Source of the DNA: GCA-2401155 sp045047085 | GTDB taxonomy: Bacteria; Pseudomonadota; Alphaproteobacteria; Rhizobiales; Rhizobiaceae | NCBI GenBank assembly: GCA_045047085.1 | Contig: JASFYT010000077.1 | Location: 1 to 64,000 of the forward strand | Direction of reading: 5' to 3' | DNA: 64,000 bases | Part shown: one piece after another, positions 34,299-42,806 of the stretch | How positions within the stretch are numbered: the first letter of the stretch is position 1 | Layout: every line of letters starts with the position of its first letter | Position numbers and translations under genes: made by a program | The notes under the pieces: generated by a model | Database searches by the model: none | Told to the model about the DNA's origin: nothing | The model's input: the letters and a program-made list of their open reading frames with translations, nothing else

Positions 34299-36200
34299 TT
34301 GACAAAACTGGATGTAATTACAATCGGGCGTAGTTCTGTTGATCTTTATGGCGGACAGGTCGGAGGTCGCCTTGAAGATATGGCATCCTTTCAAAAATAC
34401 ATCGGCGGTTCCCCCACCAATATGGCGGCAGGAACAGCAAGGCTTGGCCTCAAATCAGCCCTGATCACAAGAGTAGGCGATGAGCCCATGGGGCGTTTCA
34501 TCCGCGAAGAATTGCAGGCCGGTGGCGTCGATGTTCGTGGCGTCAAAACCGACCCTGAGCGGCTTACAGCGCTGGTGCTTTTAGGAATACGCGATCAGGA
34601 ACAATTTCCGTTAATCTTCTATCGCGAGAATTGCGCGGATATGGCGCTTTGCGAAGACGATATTGATCCTGATTTCATTGCCGAAGCCAGATGCATCACC
34701 GCGACAGGCACCCATTTGAGCAATTCGCAAACTGAGGCCGCTGTTCTCAAAGCGTTGAAACTTGCTCGCGGCAATGGTGCATTAACGGCACTCGATATTG
34801 ATTATCGTCCGAACCTTTGGGGCCTTTCGGGCCATGATGATGGAGAAACCCGCTTCATTGAATCCGATGCCGTAACGGAAAAATTGCAATCCACTCTGCA
34901 TCTGTTCGACTTGATTGTAGGAACTGAAGAAGAATTTCACATCGCAGGTGGAACGACGGATACATTACAAGCATTGCGAAATGTGCGGGAGAAGTCCAAC
35001 GCAATTCTGGTTTGCAAGCGCGGCCCTATAGGCGCGTCCGCATTTGACGGCGATATTCCGGATTCACTTGATAACGGCATGTCCGGTCCCGGTTTCCCAA
35101 TCGAAGTATTCAATGTGCTGGGCGCAGGTGACGGTTTTATGTCCGGCCTGCTCACTGGCTGGTTGACCGGAAAAGATTGGCCCACTGCGTTAAAATTTGC
35201 CAATGCTTGCGGCGCACTCGCTGTTTCGCGTCATGGTTGCGCGCCCGCATATCCCAGCCGCGAAGAGCTGGATTTTTTCCTTAAGCGCGGCGTGATACGC
35301 CCGGACTTGCGAAATGATGCAGAATTGGAACAAATTCACTGGTCCACCAATCGACGAAACAAATGGCCGGAACTCAAAGTTTTCGCCTTCGACCACCGCA
35401 GCCAATTGGAAGATATCGCCGATGCAGAAAATGCCGACCATGCCCTCATTGGCAAGTTTAAACAGCTCTGCCTGAAAGCCGCAAAAAAAGTAGCAAATGA
35501 CCGGAACGGATACGGCATTCTTTGTGATAGCCGCTTGGGACAGGACGCACTTTTTGAAGTTGCATCAAGTGGGCTATGGATTGGCCGCCCCGTCGAATTT
35601 CCCGCCTCGCGTCCATTGCAGTTAGAAATAGGACCAGACTTGGGAACGGATTTATCCAGTTGGCCACTGGAGCAGGTGGTCAAGGTTTTGTGCTTCTACC
35701 ACCCGGACGACGATGATGAGATGAAGGCACAGCAAGAAGAAACCATCATCCGTCTGGCCGACGCTACCCGCTCAAATCGTCTGGAATTCCTATTGGAAGT
35801 AATCCCGTCCAAAGTCGCCGATTGCGACGATGAAACCACCGCAAAAATTATCGAACGATTTTATTCCCTCGGCGTTTATCCGGATTGGTGGAAACTCGAA
35901 CCGTTAAAATCAGAAGCCGCTTGGCGCAACGCTGTTGAAGCAATTGAGCGCCATGATATGCACACGCGGGGCATTGTTATTCTTGGTCTGGATGCACCCG
36001 AAGCAGAGTTACAGGCAAGCTTTGCGCTGGCGGCAAAGTTTGATCTGATAAAGGGTTTTGCCGTAGGAAGAACAATATTTGCCGAAGTTGCGCAAGCGTG
36101 GTTCACTGGTAAAATTACAGATGAAGAGGCCATCGAACAAATGGCTAAAAAATACGCAAGTCTTTGCGAGGGCTGGCAATCGGCCCGAACTAAAGGATAA
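34299..36200 (+). CDS. iolC: 5-dehydro-2-deoxygluconokinase fused to DUF2090 (putative DKGP aldolase)
   Basis: This 633-residue fusion has an N-terminal PfkB kinase (about residues 1-320) with GGSPTNMAAGTARLG and the catalytic NVLGAGDGFMSGLL. It phosphorylates 5-dehydro-2-deoxygluconate in myo-inositol catabolism. The C-terminal DUF2090 domain (about 335-630; VFAFDHRSQLED, DWWKLEPL) is a TIM barrel thought to be the matching aldolase, which would explain the absence of a separate iolJ here. The only usable start is TTG 34299, preceded by GAGG at 8 bases; no in-frame ATG fits. It is the first of five iol genes. Confidence 0.93.
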   Translation: MTKLDVITIGRSSVDLYGGQVGGRLEDMASFQKYIGGSPTNMAAGTARLGLKSALITRVGDEPMGRFIREELQAGGVDVRGVKTDPERLTALVLLGIRDQEQFPLIFYRENCADMALCEDDIDPDFIAEARCITATGTHLSNSQTEAAVLKALKLARGNGALTALDIDYRPNLWGLSGHDDGETRFIESDAVTEKLQSTLHLFDLIVGTEEEFHIAGGTTDTLQALRNVREKSNAILVCKRGPIGASAFDGDIPDSLDNGMSGPGFPIEVFNVLGAGDGFMSGLLTGWLTGKDWPTALKFANACGALAVSRHGCAPAYPSREELDFFLKRGVIRPDLRNDAELEQIHWSTNRRNKWPELKVFAFDHRSQLEDIADAENADHALIGKFKQLCLKAAKKVANDRNGYGILCDSRLGQDALFEVASSGLWIGRPVEFPASRPLQLEIGPDLGTDLSSWPLEQVVKVLCFYHPDDDDEMKAQQEETIIRLADATRSNRLEFLLEVIPSKVADCDDETTAKIIERFYSLGVYPDWWKLEPLKSEAAWRNAVEAIERHDMHTRGIVILGLDAPEAELQASFALAAKFDLIKGFAVGRTIFAEVAQAWFTGKITDEEAIEQMAKKYASLCEGWQSARTKG

Positions 36201-36205
36201 TCAAA

Positions 36206-38026
36206 ATGGCAACAATCCGTTTGACCGCTTCACAGGCAATGGTGCGGTATCTTAGTGTGCAAATGAACGAGGATGGCGTGCCGTTTCTGGCGGGTATCTG
36301 GGCGATTTTTGGCCACGGAAATGTGGCTGGTCTCGGTGAAGCATTGCACGCCATTGGCGACAATTTTCCCACATGGCGCGGCCACAACGAACAGGCCATT
36401 GCCCACGCTGCTATCGCTTATGGCAAGGCAAATAACCGCCGCCGCGCAATGGCGGTCACCACCTCCATCGGCCCCGGGGCCACCAATATGGTCACCGCCG
36501 CTGCCCTTGCCCACGTTAACCGATTACCCTTACTGCTCATTCCTGGCGACGTATTCGCAAACCGTGCGCCTGACCCGGTCTTGCAGCAGGTAGAGAATTT
36601 TGGTGATGGTACAATAAGCGCCAATGATTGTTTCAAACCCGTAAGCAAATATTTCGACCGCATCACCCGTCCTGAACAATTATTGACGGCGCTGCCAAGA
36701 GCGTTTGCAATCATGACAGACCCGGCTGATTGTGGTCCGGTAACGCTGGCTTTTTGTCAGGACACACAAGCTGAAGCTTACGATTGGCCGGAAGAATTTT
36801 TTGAACCAAAAACCTGGGGTCAACGCCGACAACGCCCGGATTTGGGTGAACTCAATTCTGCAATTGAAGCCATCAAATCAGCAAAGACCCCGCTCATTAT
36901 TGCAGGCGGCGGCGTGCTTTATTCTGGTGCTTGCGGAGCTCTAATGGCCTTCGCTGAAAAACATCAAATACCCGTTTGTGAAACACAAGCCGGAAAATCA
37001 TCACTTGCCTGGGACCATCCATTAAATCTCGGTTCCGTTGGTGTAACCGGTGCCAGCAGCGCCAATGCAATTGCCGAAAAAGCCGATCTAATCATAGGCG
37101 TCGGTACACGGTTTCAGGATTTCACCACAGGCAGCTGGACTTTGTTCAATAATCCCGAGCGCAAAATTCTGGCACTCAATATCACCAGCTTTGACAGCCA
37201 CAAAGCCAACGCTTTGCCACTGGTCTGTGACGCAAAGGCTGGGCTGGAAGAACTCACCATTGCTCTTGAAAGCCACAAAGCGCCAATGCCGGATGCCTCC
37301 TTGAAAACTGACTGGATGGCATCAGTTAACGCTGCAACCTCTGCCCCCTCAGGCAATGGGCTACCATCAGATGCGCAAGTAATAGGTGCTGTCCAGCGAG
37401 GTGTAGACGACGACGCTATTATGGTTGGCGCATCCGGTGGATTACCCGGCGAGTTGCATAAGCTTTGGAAAGCCGCAAAACCAAATGGCTATCACATGGA
37501 TTATGGCTATTCTTGCATGGGCTACGAAATCGCTGGCGCCGTAGGTGTGAAAATGGCGCATCCAGATCGCGAAGTTGTCGTCATGCTCGGCGATGGTTCC
37601 TATATGATGATGAATTCTGAACTGGCGACTTCGGTGATGCTGGGTACAAAAATCGTCTGTGTCATTCTCGACAATCGTGGTTTTGGCTGTATCAACCGTC
37701 TGCAAATGGCAACCGGCGGTGAGAATTTTAACAATCTATTGAAGGACGCACGCCACGTGGAAACAAGCAACATTGATTTTGCTGCTCACGCAGCATCGAT
37801 GGGTGCCGTATCCGAAAAAGTAAATTCTATCGAAGAGCTGGAAGAGGCAATGAAACGCGCCCGCGCATCGAAAATCTCCTACGCCATCGTCATCGATACA
37901 GACCCTTTGATTACCACTGAGGCCGGTGGTCATTGGTGGGATGTGGCCGTTCCGGAAGTCTCTACGCGCTCTCAGGTCAATGCCGCCCGTGCCGACTATG
38001 AAAGCCAATTGAAAGAAAAGAAATGA
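36206..38026 (+). CDS. iolD: 3D-(3,5/4)-trihydroxycyclohexane-1,2-dione acylhydrolase (decyclizing)
   Basis: This 606-residue ThDP-dependent enzyme opens the ring of the diketo-inositol intermediate. The ThDP-activating glutamate lies in WRGHNEQAIAHAA (about residue 57). The Mg-ThDP motif is MLGDGSYMMMNSELATS ... LDNRGFGCINRLQ. The three-domain layout of the acetolactate synthase family and the terminal DVAVPEVS are present, and the length is normal. The gene starts 5 bases after iolC and its last 4 bases (ATGA) overlap iolE. Confidence 0.97.
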   Translation: MATIRLTASQAMVRYLSVQMNEDGVPFLAGIWAIFGHGNVAGLGEALHAIGDNFPTWRGHNEQAIAHAAIAYGKANNRRRAMAVTTSIGPGATNMVTAAALAHVNRLPLLLIPGDVFANRAPDPVLQQVENFGDGTISANDCFKPVSKYFDRITRPEQLLTALPRAFAIMTDPADCGPVTLAFCQDTQAEAYDWPEEFFEPKTWGQRRQRPDLGELNSAIEAIKSAKTPLIIAGGGVLYSGACGALMAFAEKHQIPVCETQAGKSSLAWDHPLNLGSVGVTGASSANAIAEKADLIIGVGTRFQDFTTGSWTLFNNPERKILALNITSFDSHKANALPLVCDAKAGLEELTIALESHKAPMPDASLKTDWMASVNAATSAPSGNGLPSDAQVIGAVQRGVDDDAIMVGASGGLPGELHKLWKAAKPNGYHMDYGYSCMGYEIAGAVGVKMAHPDREVVVMLGDGSYMMMNSELATSVMLGTKIVCVILDNRGFGCINRLQMATGGENFNNLLKDARHVETSNIDFAAHAASMGAVSEKVNSIEELEEAMKRARASKISYAIVIDTDPLITTEAGGHWWDVAVPEVSTRSQVNAARADYESQLKEKK

Positions 38027-38934
38027 TTAAATACGGCACAAACCCAATTGCGTGGTCAAACGACGATGACCAGACCCTTGGTGCGAATATTCCTCTTGAG
38101 CAATGCCTTCGTGAGACTGAGGAGATTGGGTTTGACGGCATCGAAAAAGGTCACAAAATGCCCACCGAACCGGAAGCATTGCGCGCAGTGCTTGAGCCCC
38201 ATGGCCTGCAATTTATCTCCGGTTGGCACTCTTTAAACCTGCTAACCCATTCCGTCGAAGATGAGAAAAAAGCAATCCAGCCCCATCTGAATTTATTAAA
38301 AGCTATGGGATGCAAAGTTTGTATTGTTTGCGAAACATCAAACGCCATCCACGGCGATGATGATTGCGCCCTGTCGCAAAGCCCCGTCTTGCCCGAAAAC
38401 CAATGGGTCGAATTTGGCACGGCAGTAGAAGCGATCGCCAAATATTGCGAAGGGCAGGGCATTACTCTCGTCTACCACCACCACATGGGCACCATCATTG
38501 AAACCGAAGCCGAGATTGATGCATTTATGGCCAATACCGGACCGGCAACAAAGCTATTACTTGATACCGGTCATGCATGGTTCGGGGGTTCCGACCCTGC
38601 CGTGCTGGCTAAAAAATATATGGACCGCGTAAGTCATCTTCACGCAAAAAACGTACGGCCAGGTATCCGCACCGAAGTTGAAGAAAACGGCCTGTCATTT
38701 CTCGAAGGCGTACGCCGGGGTGTTTTCACAGTGCCCGGCGATCCTGAAGGCGGCGTTGATTTTGAGCCGGTTTTGAAAATTGCCGCAAACCACAATTATG
38801 AAGGCTGGCTGGTGATTGAAGCTGAGCAGGATCCGGCGGTGCGAAATCCGCTTGAATATCAAACTATGGGGCTAAAAGCCTTGAAAGAAATGGCCCATTC
38901 TGCGGGTCTCGATAAGGAAGAAGAAAATGCCTGA
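38023..38934 (+). CDS. iolE: Myo-inosose-2 dehydratase
   Basis: This 303-residue TIM barrel of the xylose-isomerase-like AP endonuclease family removes water from scyllo-inosose to give the trihydroxy-dione used by IolD. Metal-site segments are LVYHHHMGTIIET, LLLDTGHAWFGG, SHLHAKNVR and WLVIEAEQDP, and the N-terminal GTNPIAWSNDD is typical of IolE. It overlaps iolD by ATGA and iolB by 8 bases, so the genes are translationally coupled. Confidence 0.97.
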   Translation: MIKYGTNPIAWSNDDDQTLGANIPLEQCLRETEEIGFDGIEKGHKMPTEPEALRAVLEPHGLQFISGWHSLNLLTHSVEDEKKAIQPHLNLLKAMGCKVCIVCETSNAIHGDDDCALSQSPVLPENQWVEFGTAVEAIAKYCEGQGITLVYHHHMGTIIETEAEIDAFMANTGPATKLLLDTGHAWFGGSDPAVLAKKYMDRVSHLHAKNVRPGIRTEVEENGLSFLEGVRRGVFTVPGDPEGGVDFEPVLKIAANHNYEGWLVIEAEQDPAVRNPLEYQTMGLKALKEMAHSAGLDKEEENA

Positions 38935-39736
38935 CCTATTGCGCAAAGCTTCCGGTACATCCGGCAAGGTACATGATATTACACCTGAAAGTGCAGGTTG
39001 GTCTTATGTGGGGTTCGGTCTCTATCACCTGAAACCGGGTGAAAATGTTAGTGAATCTACCGGTGACAAAGAAGTTATCCTCGTACTGGTTGAGGGTAAG
39101 GCAGAAATCAGCGGCGCAGGCAAAGACTTCGGTGAACTGGGCGACCGCATGAACGTATTCGAACGCACGCCGCCCCACTGCGTCTATGTGCCAAACAGTT
39201 CCGATTGGCAGGCCACCGCAACAACGGAATGCACTTTGGCCGTTTGCACTGCTCCCGGCAAGGGAGGCTATGAAGCACAAATCATCGGGCCTGTAGGCAT
39301 CGCTTTGGAAGAACGTGGCAAAGGGGCCAATACCCGCTTCATTCACAACATCGCCATGGAAAACCGTGATGTGGCAGATAGCTTGTTGGTGACTGAAGTT
39401 TTTACTCCGCAGGGCAATTGGTCATCCTATCCTCCGCACCGGCATGACGAGGACAATTTTCCCGACATGACCTATCTGGAAGAAACTTATTATCACCGGT
39501 TGAACCCTGAAACCGGCTTCGGTTTCCAGCGCGTCTTCACTGAAGATGGTGAACTTGACGAGACTATGGCCGTTTCATCGGGTGACGTGGTGTTAGTGCC
39601 AAAGGGCCATCACCCATGCGGTGCACCTTACGGTTATGAGATGTATTATCTCAATGTTATGGCAGGGCCTCTACGCAAATGGCGGTTCGAAAATCATCCC
39701 GATCATGACTGGATTTTCCAGCGCGATAGTAAGTAG
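38927..39736 (+). CDS. iolB: 5-deoxy-glucuronate isomerase
   Basis: This 269-residue bicupin isomerises 5-deoxy-glucuronate to 5-dehydro-2-deoxygluconate, the substrate of IolC. The metal-binding cupin shows SYPPHRHDEDNFPDMTYLEE and later PKGHHPCGAPYGYEMYYLNV. The ending KWRFENHPDHDWI is typical of the family. It starts 8 bases inside iolE and is followed by iolG after 8 bases. Confidence 0.97.
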   Translation: MPDLLRKASGTSGKVHDITPESAGWSYVGFGLYHLKPGENVSESTGDKEVILVLVEGKAEISGAGKDFGELGDRMNVFERTPPHCVYVPNSSDWQATATTECTLAVCTAPGKGGYEAQIIGPVGIALEERGKGANTRFIHNIAMENRDVADSLLVTEVFTPQGNWSSYPPHRHDEDNFPDMTYLEETYYHRLNPETGFGFQRVFTEDGELDETMAVSSGDVVLVPKGHHPCGAPYGYEMYYLNVMAGPLRKWRFENHPDHDWIFQRDSK

Positions 39737-39744
39737 GAAAACTA

Positions 39745-40734
39745 ATGATAAAATTTGGATTACTGGGTGCCGGACGCATCGGTTACACCCATGCACTGGC
39801 AATCAACGAACTGGCATCAGCCACAATTGCCGCAGTCTTTGACCCTATGGAAGAAGCAGCTCAGCGCATTCAGGAAATGACTGGTGCGCGCCGGGCATCC
39901 GTTGAAGAAATCATGGCTGACGAAGAAATCGATGCCGTGATTATCGCAACGCCAACCGATCTTCACGCCGACCAAATGGAAATGGCTGCGCGCGCCGGAA
40001 AAGCAATTTTTTGTGAAAAACCCATTGCGCTTGATCTGGGTAGAGTGCGCGATTGCCTCAATGTTATCGAAGAAACCAATGCAAAAGTCATGGTTGGTTT
40101 CAACCGTCGTTTTGACGCAAATTTTGTTAATGTGCGTTCAAAAATCGATGCAGGAGCGATCGGCAACGTGGAAATGGTGCAGATCACTTCGCGTGACCCT
40201 TCGCCACCACCTGCTGATTATGTCGGGCGTTCCGGCGGCCTGTTTCGCGACATGATGATCCACGATTTCGATATGGCTCGTTTCCTTCTGGGCGAGGAAA
40301 TAACTGAAGTCACAGCTACTGGCTCCGTGCTGGTGGACGAAGCCATTGGTGAAGCCGGTGATGTCGATAGTGCCACTGCTACCTTAAAAACTGCCAGTGG
40401 AAAGATTGCCATTATTTCAAATTCCCGCCGTGCGTCTTACGGTTATGACCAGCGTGTTGAGGTGCATGGATCAAAGGGGTTGATCAGCGCCGAGAACCTT
40501 CGCGCGACCACGGTAACGATTGCTAATGAACAAGGGTATCACACTGAACCTTTGTTAGATTTTTTCATGGAACGCTATGCAGCCGCCTATAAAAATGAGT
40601 TGGCATATTTCGTGAAATCGCTTGAGGAAAATACAGTGATTATGCCGGATGGATCCGACGGGTTGAAGGCGCTAGAACTTGCTGATGCTGCGGTTCAATC
40701 AATGGAAACAGGCAAGACAATTAAGCTCGTCTGA
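39745..40734 (+). CDS. iolG: Inositol 2-dehydrogenase
   Basis: This 329-residue GFO/IDH/MocA oxidoreductase uses NAD+ to oxidise myo-inositol to scyllo-inosose, the first step of the pathway. The Rossmann motif is GLLGAGRIGYTHA, the signature is IFCEKPIALD with the catalytic lysine, and RDMMIHDFDMARFLLGE carries the Asp/His pair. It closes the iolCDEBG set. The last enzyme, the semialdehyde dehydrogenase IolA/MmsA, the regulator IolR and an inositol importer are not in this window. Confidence 0.95.
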   Translation: MIKFGLLGAGRIGYTHALAINELASATIAAVFDPMEEAAQRIQEMTGARRASVEEIMADEEIDAVIIATPTDLHADQMEMAARAGKAIFCEKPIALDLGRVRDCLNVIEETNAKVMVGFNRRFDANFVNVRSKIDAGAIGNVEMVQITSRDPSPPPADYVGRSGGLFRDMMIHDFDMARFLLGEEITEVTATGSVLVDEAIGEAGDVDSATATLKTASGKIAIISNSRRASYGYDQRVEVHGSKGLISAENLRATTVTIANEQGYHTEPLLDFFMERYAAAYKNELAYFVKSLEENTVIMPDGSDGLKALELADAAVQSMETGKTIKLV

Positions 40735-40735
40735 A

Positions 40736-41320
40736 CTACATTTCTTCCATTGGTTGCCAGCCATGCAACACTTTCAGGCTGGCAATTTCTATCGTTATGA
40801 AATTGCCACCGCCACCACCGGTCTGGTCGTGTTTGCGATCAATGGGAAGTCCACTGAAATGACAATATAGCAATGTGCCAACTGCGCCATGCCCGACCAA
40901 AAGCAGGTCGCCTTCTTTATGGGATGCAAGTACTGTCTGCACTTCGCCAACAATGCGGGCCTGAGCGGCAGAAGCACTTTCCCATCCCTTGACACTTACG
41001 TCAGGGCTGGCAAAAAATCTATCAGCCATATCCTCAAACAACGCACTTTCCAGAAAGCCGGTAGAGCTACGGTCATTCTCGTGCATTTTTTCGCGAATTT
41101 CCGGAGTGATCCCGAGAAAAGTTCCAAGTATTTGCGCTGCTTCGGTAGCTTTGGTTTCTGCGCTTGAGACAATATTTTTGATATTTGTCAGAGTATGCGA
41201 GTTGCATAACTTATGAACCCGCTCCGCACCTACATCTGAAAGTCCCCATTCAGGAACAGGAACATCGGGGTCAATATTCACTTGGGGGTGGGTAAGGTAG
41301 CGAAGTACTGCACCAGTCAA
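40736..41320 (-). CDS. Histidine phosphatase family protein with a divergent active-site motif
   Basis: This 194-residue protein of the phosphoglycerate-mutase-like branch shows SSAETKATEAAQIL (second arginine position replaced), MHENDRSSTGF and LLVGHGAVGTLLYCH. The N-terminal RHG is replaced by RYLTHPQV, where the histidine is kept but the arginine is not directly before it. I recall the same form in other rhizobial proteins, so it is probably a subfamily trait. Translation begins at TTG 41320, whose TTGA overlaps the xseA stop, with AAGGGA upstream, so it is coupled to xseA. The substrate is unknown. Confidence 0.82.
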   Translation of the reverse strand: MTGAVLRYLTHPQVNIDPDVPVPEWGLSDVGAERVHKLCNSHTLTNIKNIVSSAETKATEAAQILGTFLGITPEIREKMHENDRSSTGFLESALFEDMADRFFASPDVSVKGWESASAAQARIVGEVQTVLASHKEGDLLLVGHGAVGTLLYCHFSGLPIDRKHDQTGGGGGNFITIEIASLKVLHGWQPMEEM

Positions 41321-42753
41321 AACAAATTCCCTTGGTCTGTTTTTACAGGGGCTTGCGCTTGTTTCTTTGGAGTGGTTGGTTTTGGTTTGCTTGGTGTCTC
41401 ACCTTGCGCGATACCTTCAATTTCACCATCCCGCATCTGCACGATGAAAGCATCGCCCGGTAAAATAGCACTGGCCGACATAACTGCATTTTGGTCCCCA
41501 TCGAGGATCAACGCATAGCCCCTGGCCAACACATTGTTATAGGAGAGAGTTTCGATCAAACGGCTAGCCTGATTAAGCCGTCCACGCATCCGCTCAATAT
41601 GATTATTCGTTGCAAAATGTTTGCGTTGAACCAAAGCATTAAGGGTTTCTCCGGCGCGAGAAATGGTTTTCTCCAACCCGGAAAGGTTTAATCTTCCTGC
41701 AATAATATCAAGGCGGGAACGATGGTTCTGGGTTAAATGTCCAAGACCCCGCCCTAGGCGGCCCGTCGCTTCGTCCAACCTGCGCCTTGGCAAAGCAAGC
41801 AGCATATCGGGAGTTGCAAGCCCACGCTCTGCGGCACGTAAATCTGATTGATGGCGTTCTAGTTTTCGGGAAATGGCTGTTTGAAGTCTTGCTGCCAGAC
41901 TTGCAATACTTGCTTCGAGGTCGGCCTTTACCGGCACGGCAAATTCTGCGGCACCTGTGGGCGTTGGTGCTCGGGCATCAGCTGCGAGATCTATCAATGT
42001 CCAGTCGGTTTCGTGACCAACAGCGGAGATGATCGGCACGTCTGAATCAGCCGTTGCCCGAACTACTGCTTCATCGTTGAAGCCCCATAAATCTTCGATG
42101 CTGCCACCGCCGCGCGCGACAATGATCATCTCGGGTTTGGGCATCGGGGAATTTTCATCCAGCGCATTAAATCCGCGTATGGCGTTTGCGACTTCATCGC
42201 CGCTGGTGTCGCCCTGAACCCGCACTGGCCACACAAGCACATGTACCGGGAAACGATCTGAAAGGCGGTGTAGTATGTCACGGATCACAGCACCGGTAGG
42301 GGAGGTAACCACACCGATAACCTTCGGCATATAGGGCAAAATCTGCTTGCGTTCAGGTGCAAATAAACCTTCGGCCGTGAGCTTCTTCTTACGTTCTTCA
42401 AGCAACGCCATTAAGGCACCGGCACCGGCAGGTTCCAGCCCTTCAATGACGATTTGATACTTCGATGATCCGGGGTAAGTAGTGAGTTTGCCGGTGGCGA
42501 TTACCTCTAACCCTTCTTCGGGCAGGTGTTTTAGTTTGGATGCAACACCGCGCCAAATAACGGCTTCCAGCCGGGCACGATCATCCTTTAGCGAGAAATA
42601 AGAATGGCCGGATGAATGAGGGCCACGATAGCCGGAAATTTCACCGCGCACTCGCACATGGCCAAAGCGATCTTCAACTGTGCGCTTTAGCGCTCCGGAA
42701 ATTTCAGAAACAGAATATTCGCCTGCATTTGATTTTTTAGAAGATTCGACCAT
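41317..42753 (-). CDS. xseA: Exodeoxyribonuclease VII large subunit
   Basis: This 478-residue protein is the catalytic subunit of the XseA-XseB nuclease, which degrades single-stranded DNA. The OB-fold N-terminus (about residues 10-110; VRGEISGYRGPHSSGHSYFS) is followed by the catalytic domain with VVTSPTGAVIRDILHRL, ARGGGSIEDLWGFNDE and VGHETDWTLIDLAAD. A long coiled-coil region and a proline/lysine-rich tail ending DQGNLF complete it. xseB is not adjacent. It lies 53 bases behind the ABC permease gene and overlaps the phosphatase gene. Confidence 0.96.
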   Translation of the reverse strand: MVESSKKSNAGEYSVSEISGALKRTVEDRFGHVRVRGEISGYRGPHSSGHSYFSLKDDRARLEAVIWRGVASKLKHLPEEGLEVIATGKLTTYPGSSKYQIVIEGLEPAGAGALMALLEERKKKLTAEGLFAPERKQILPYMPKVIGVVTSPTGAVIRDILHRLSDRFPVHVLVWPVRVQGDTSGDEVANAIRGFNALDENSPMPKPEMIIVARGGGSIEDLWGFNDEAVVRATADSDVPIISAVGHETDWTLIDLAADARAPTPTGAAEFAVPVKADLEASIASLAARLQTAISRKLERHQSDLRAAERGLATPDMLLALPRRRLDEATGRLGRGLGHLTQNHRSRLDIIAGRLNLSGLEKTISRAGETLNALVQRKHFATNNHIERMRGRLNQASRLIETLSYNNVLARGYALILDGDQNAVMSASAILPGDAFIVQMRDGEIEGIAQGETPSKPKPTTPKKQAQAPVKTDQGNLF

Positions 42754-42806
42754 GAATGGATTCTATTGCTATCCATGGACGGTTTCAACACTTTAGAACA
42801 GGATAT

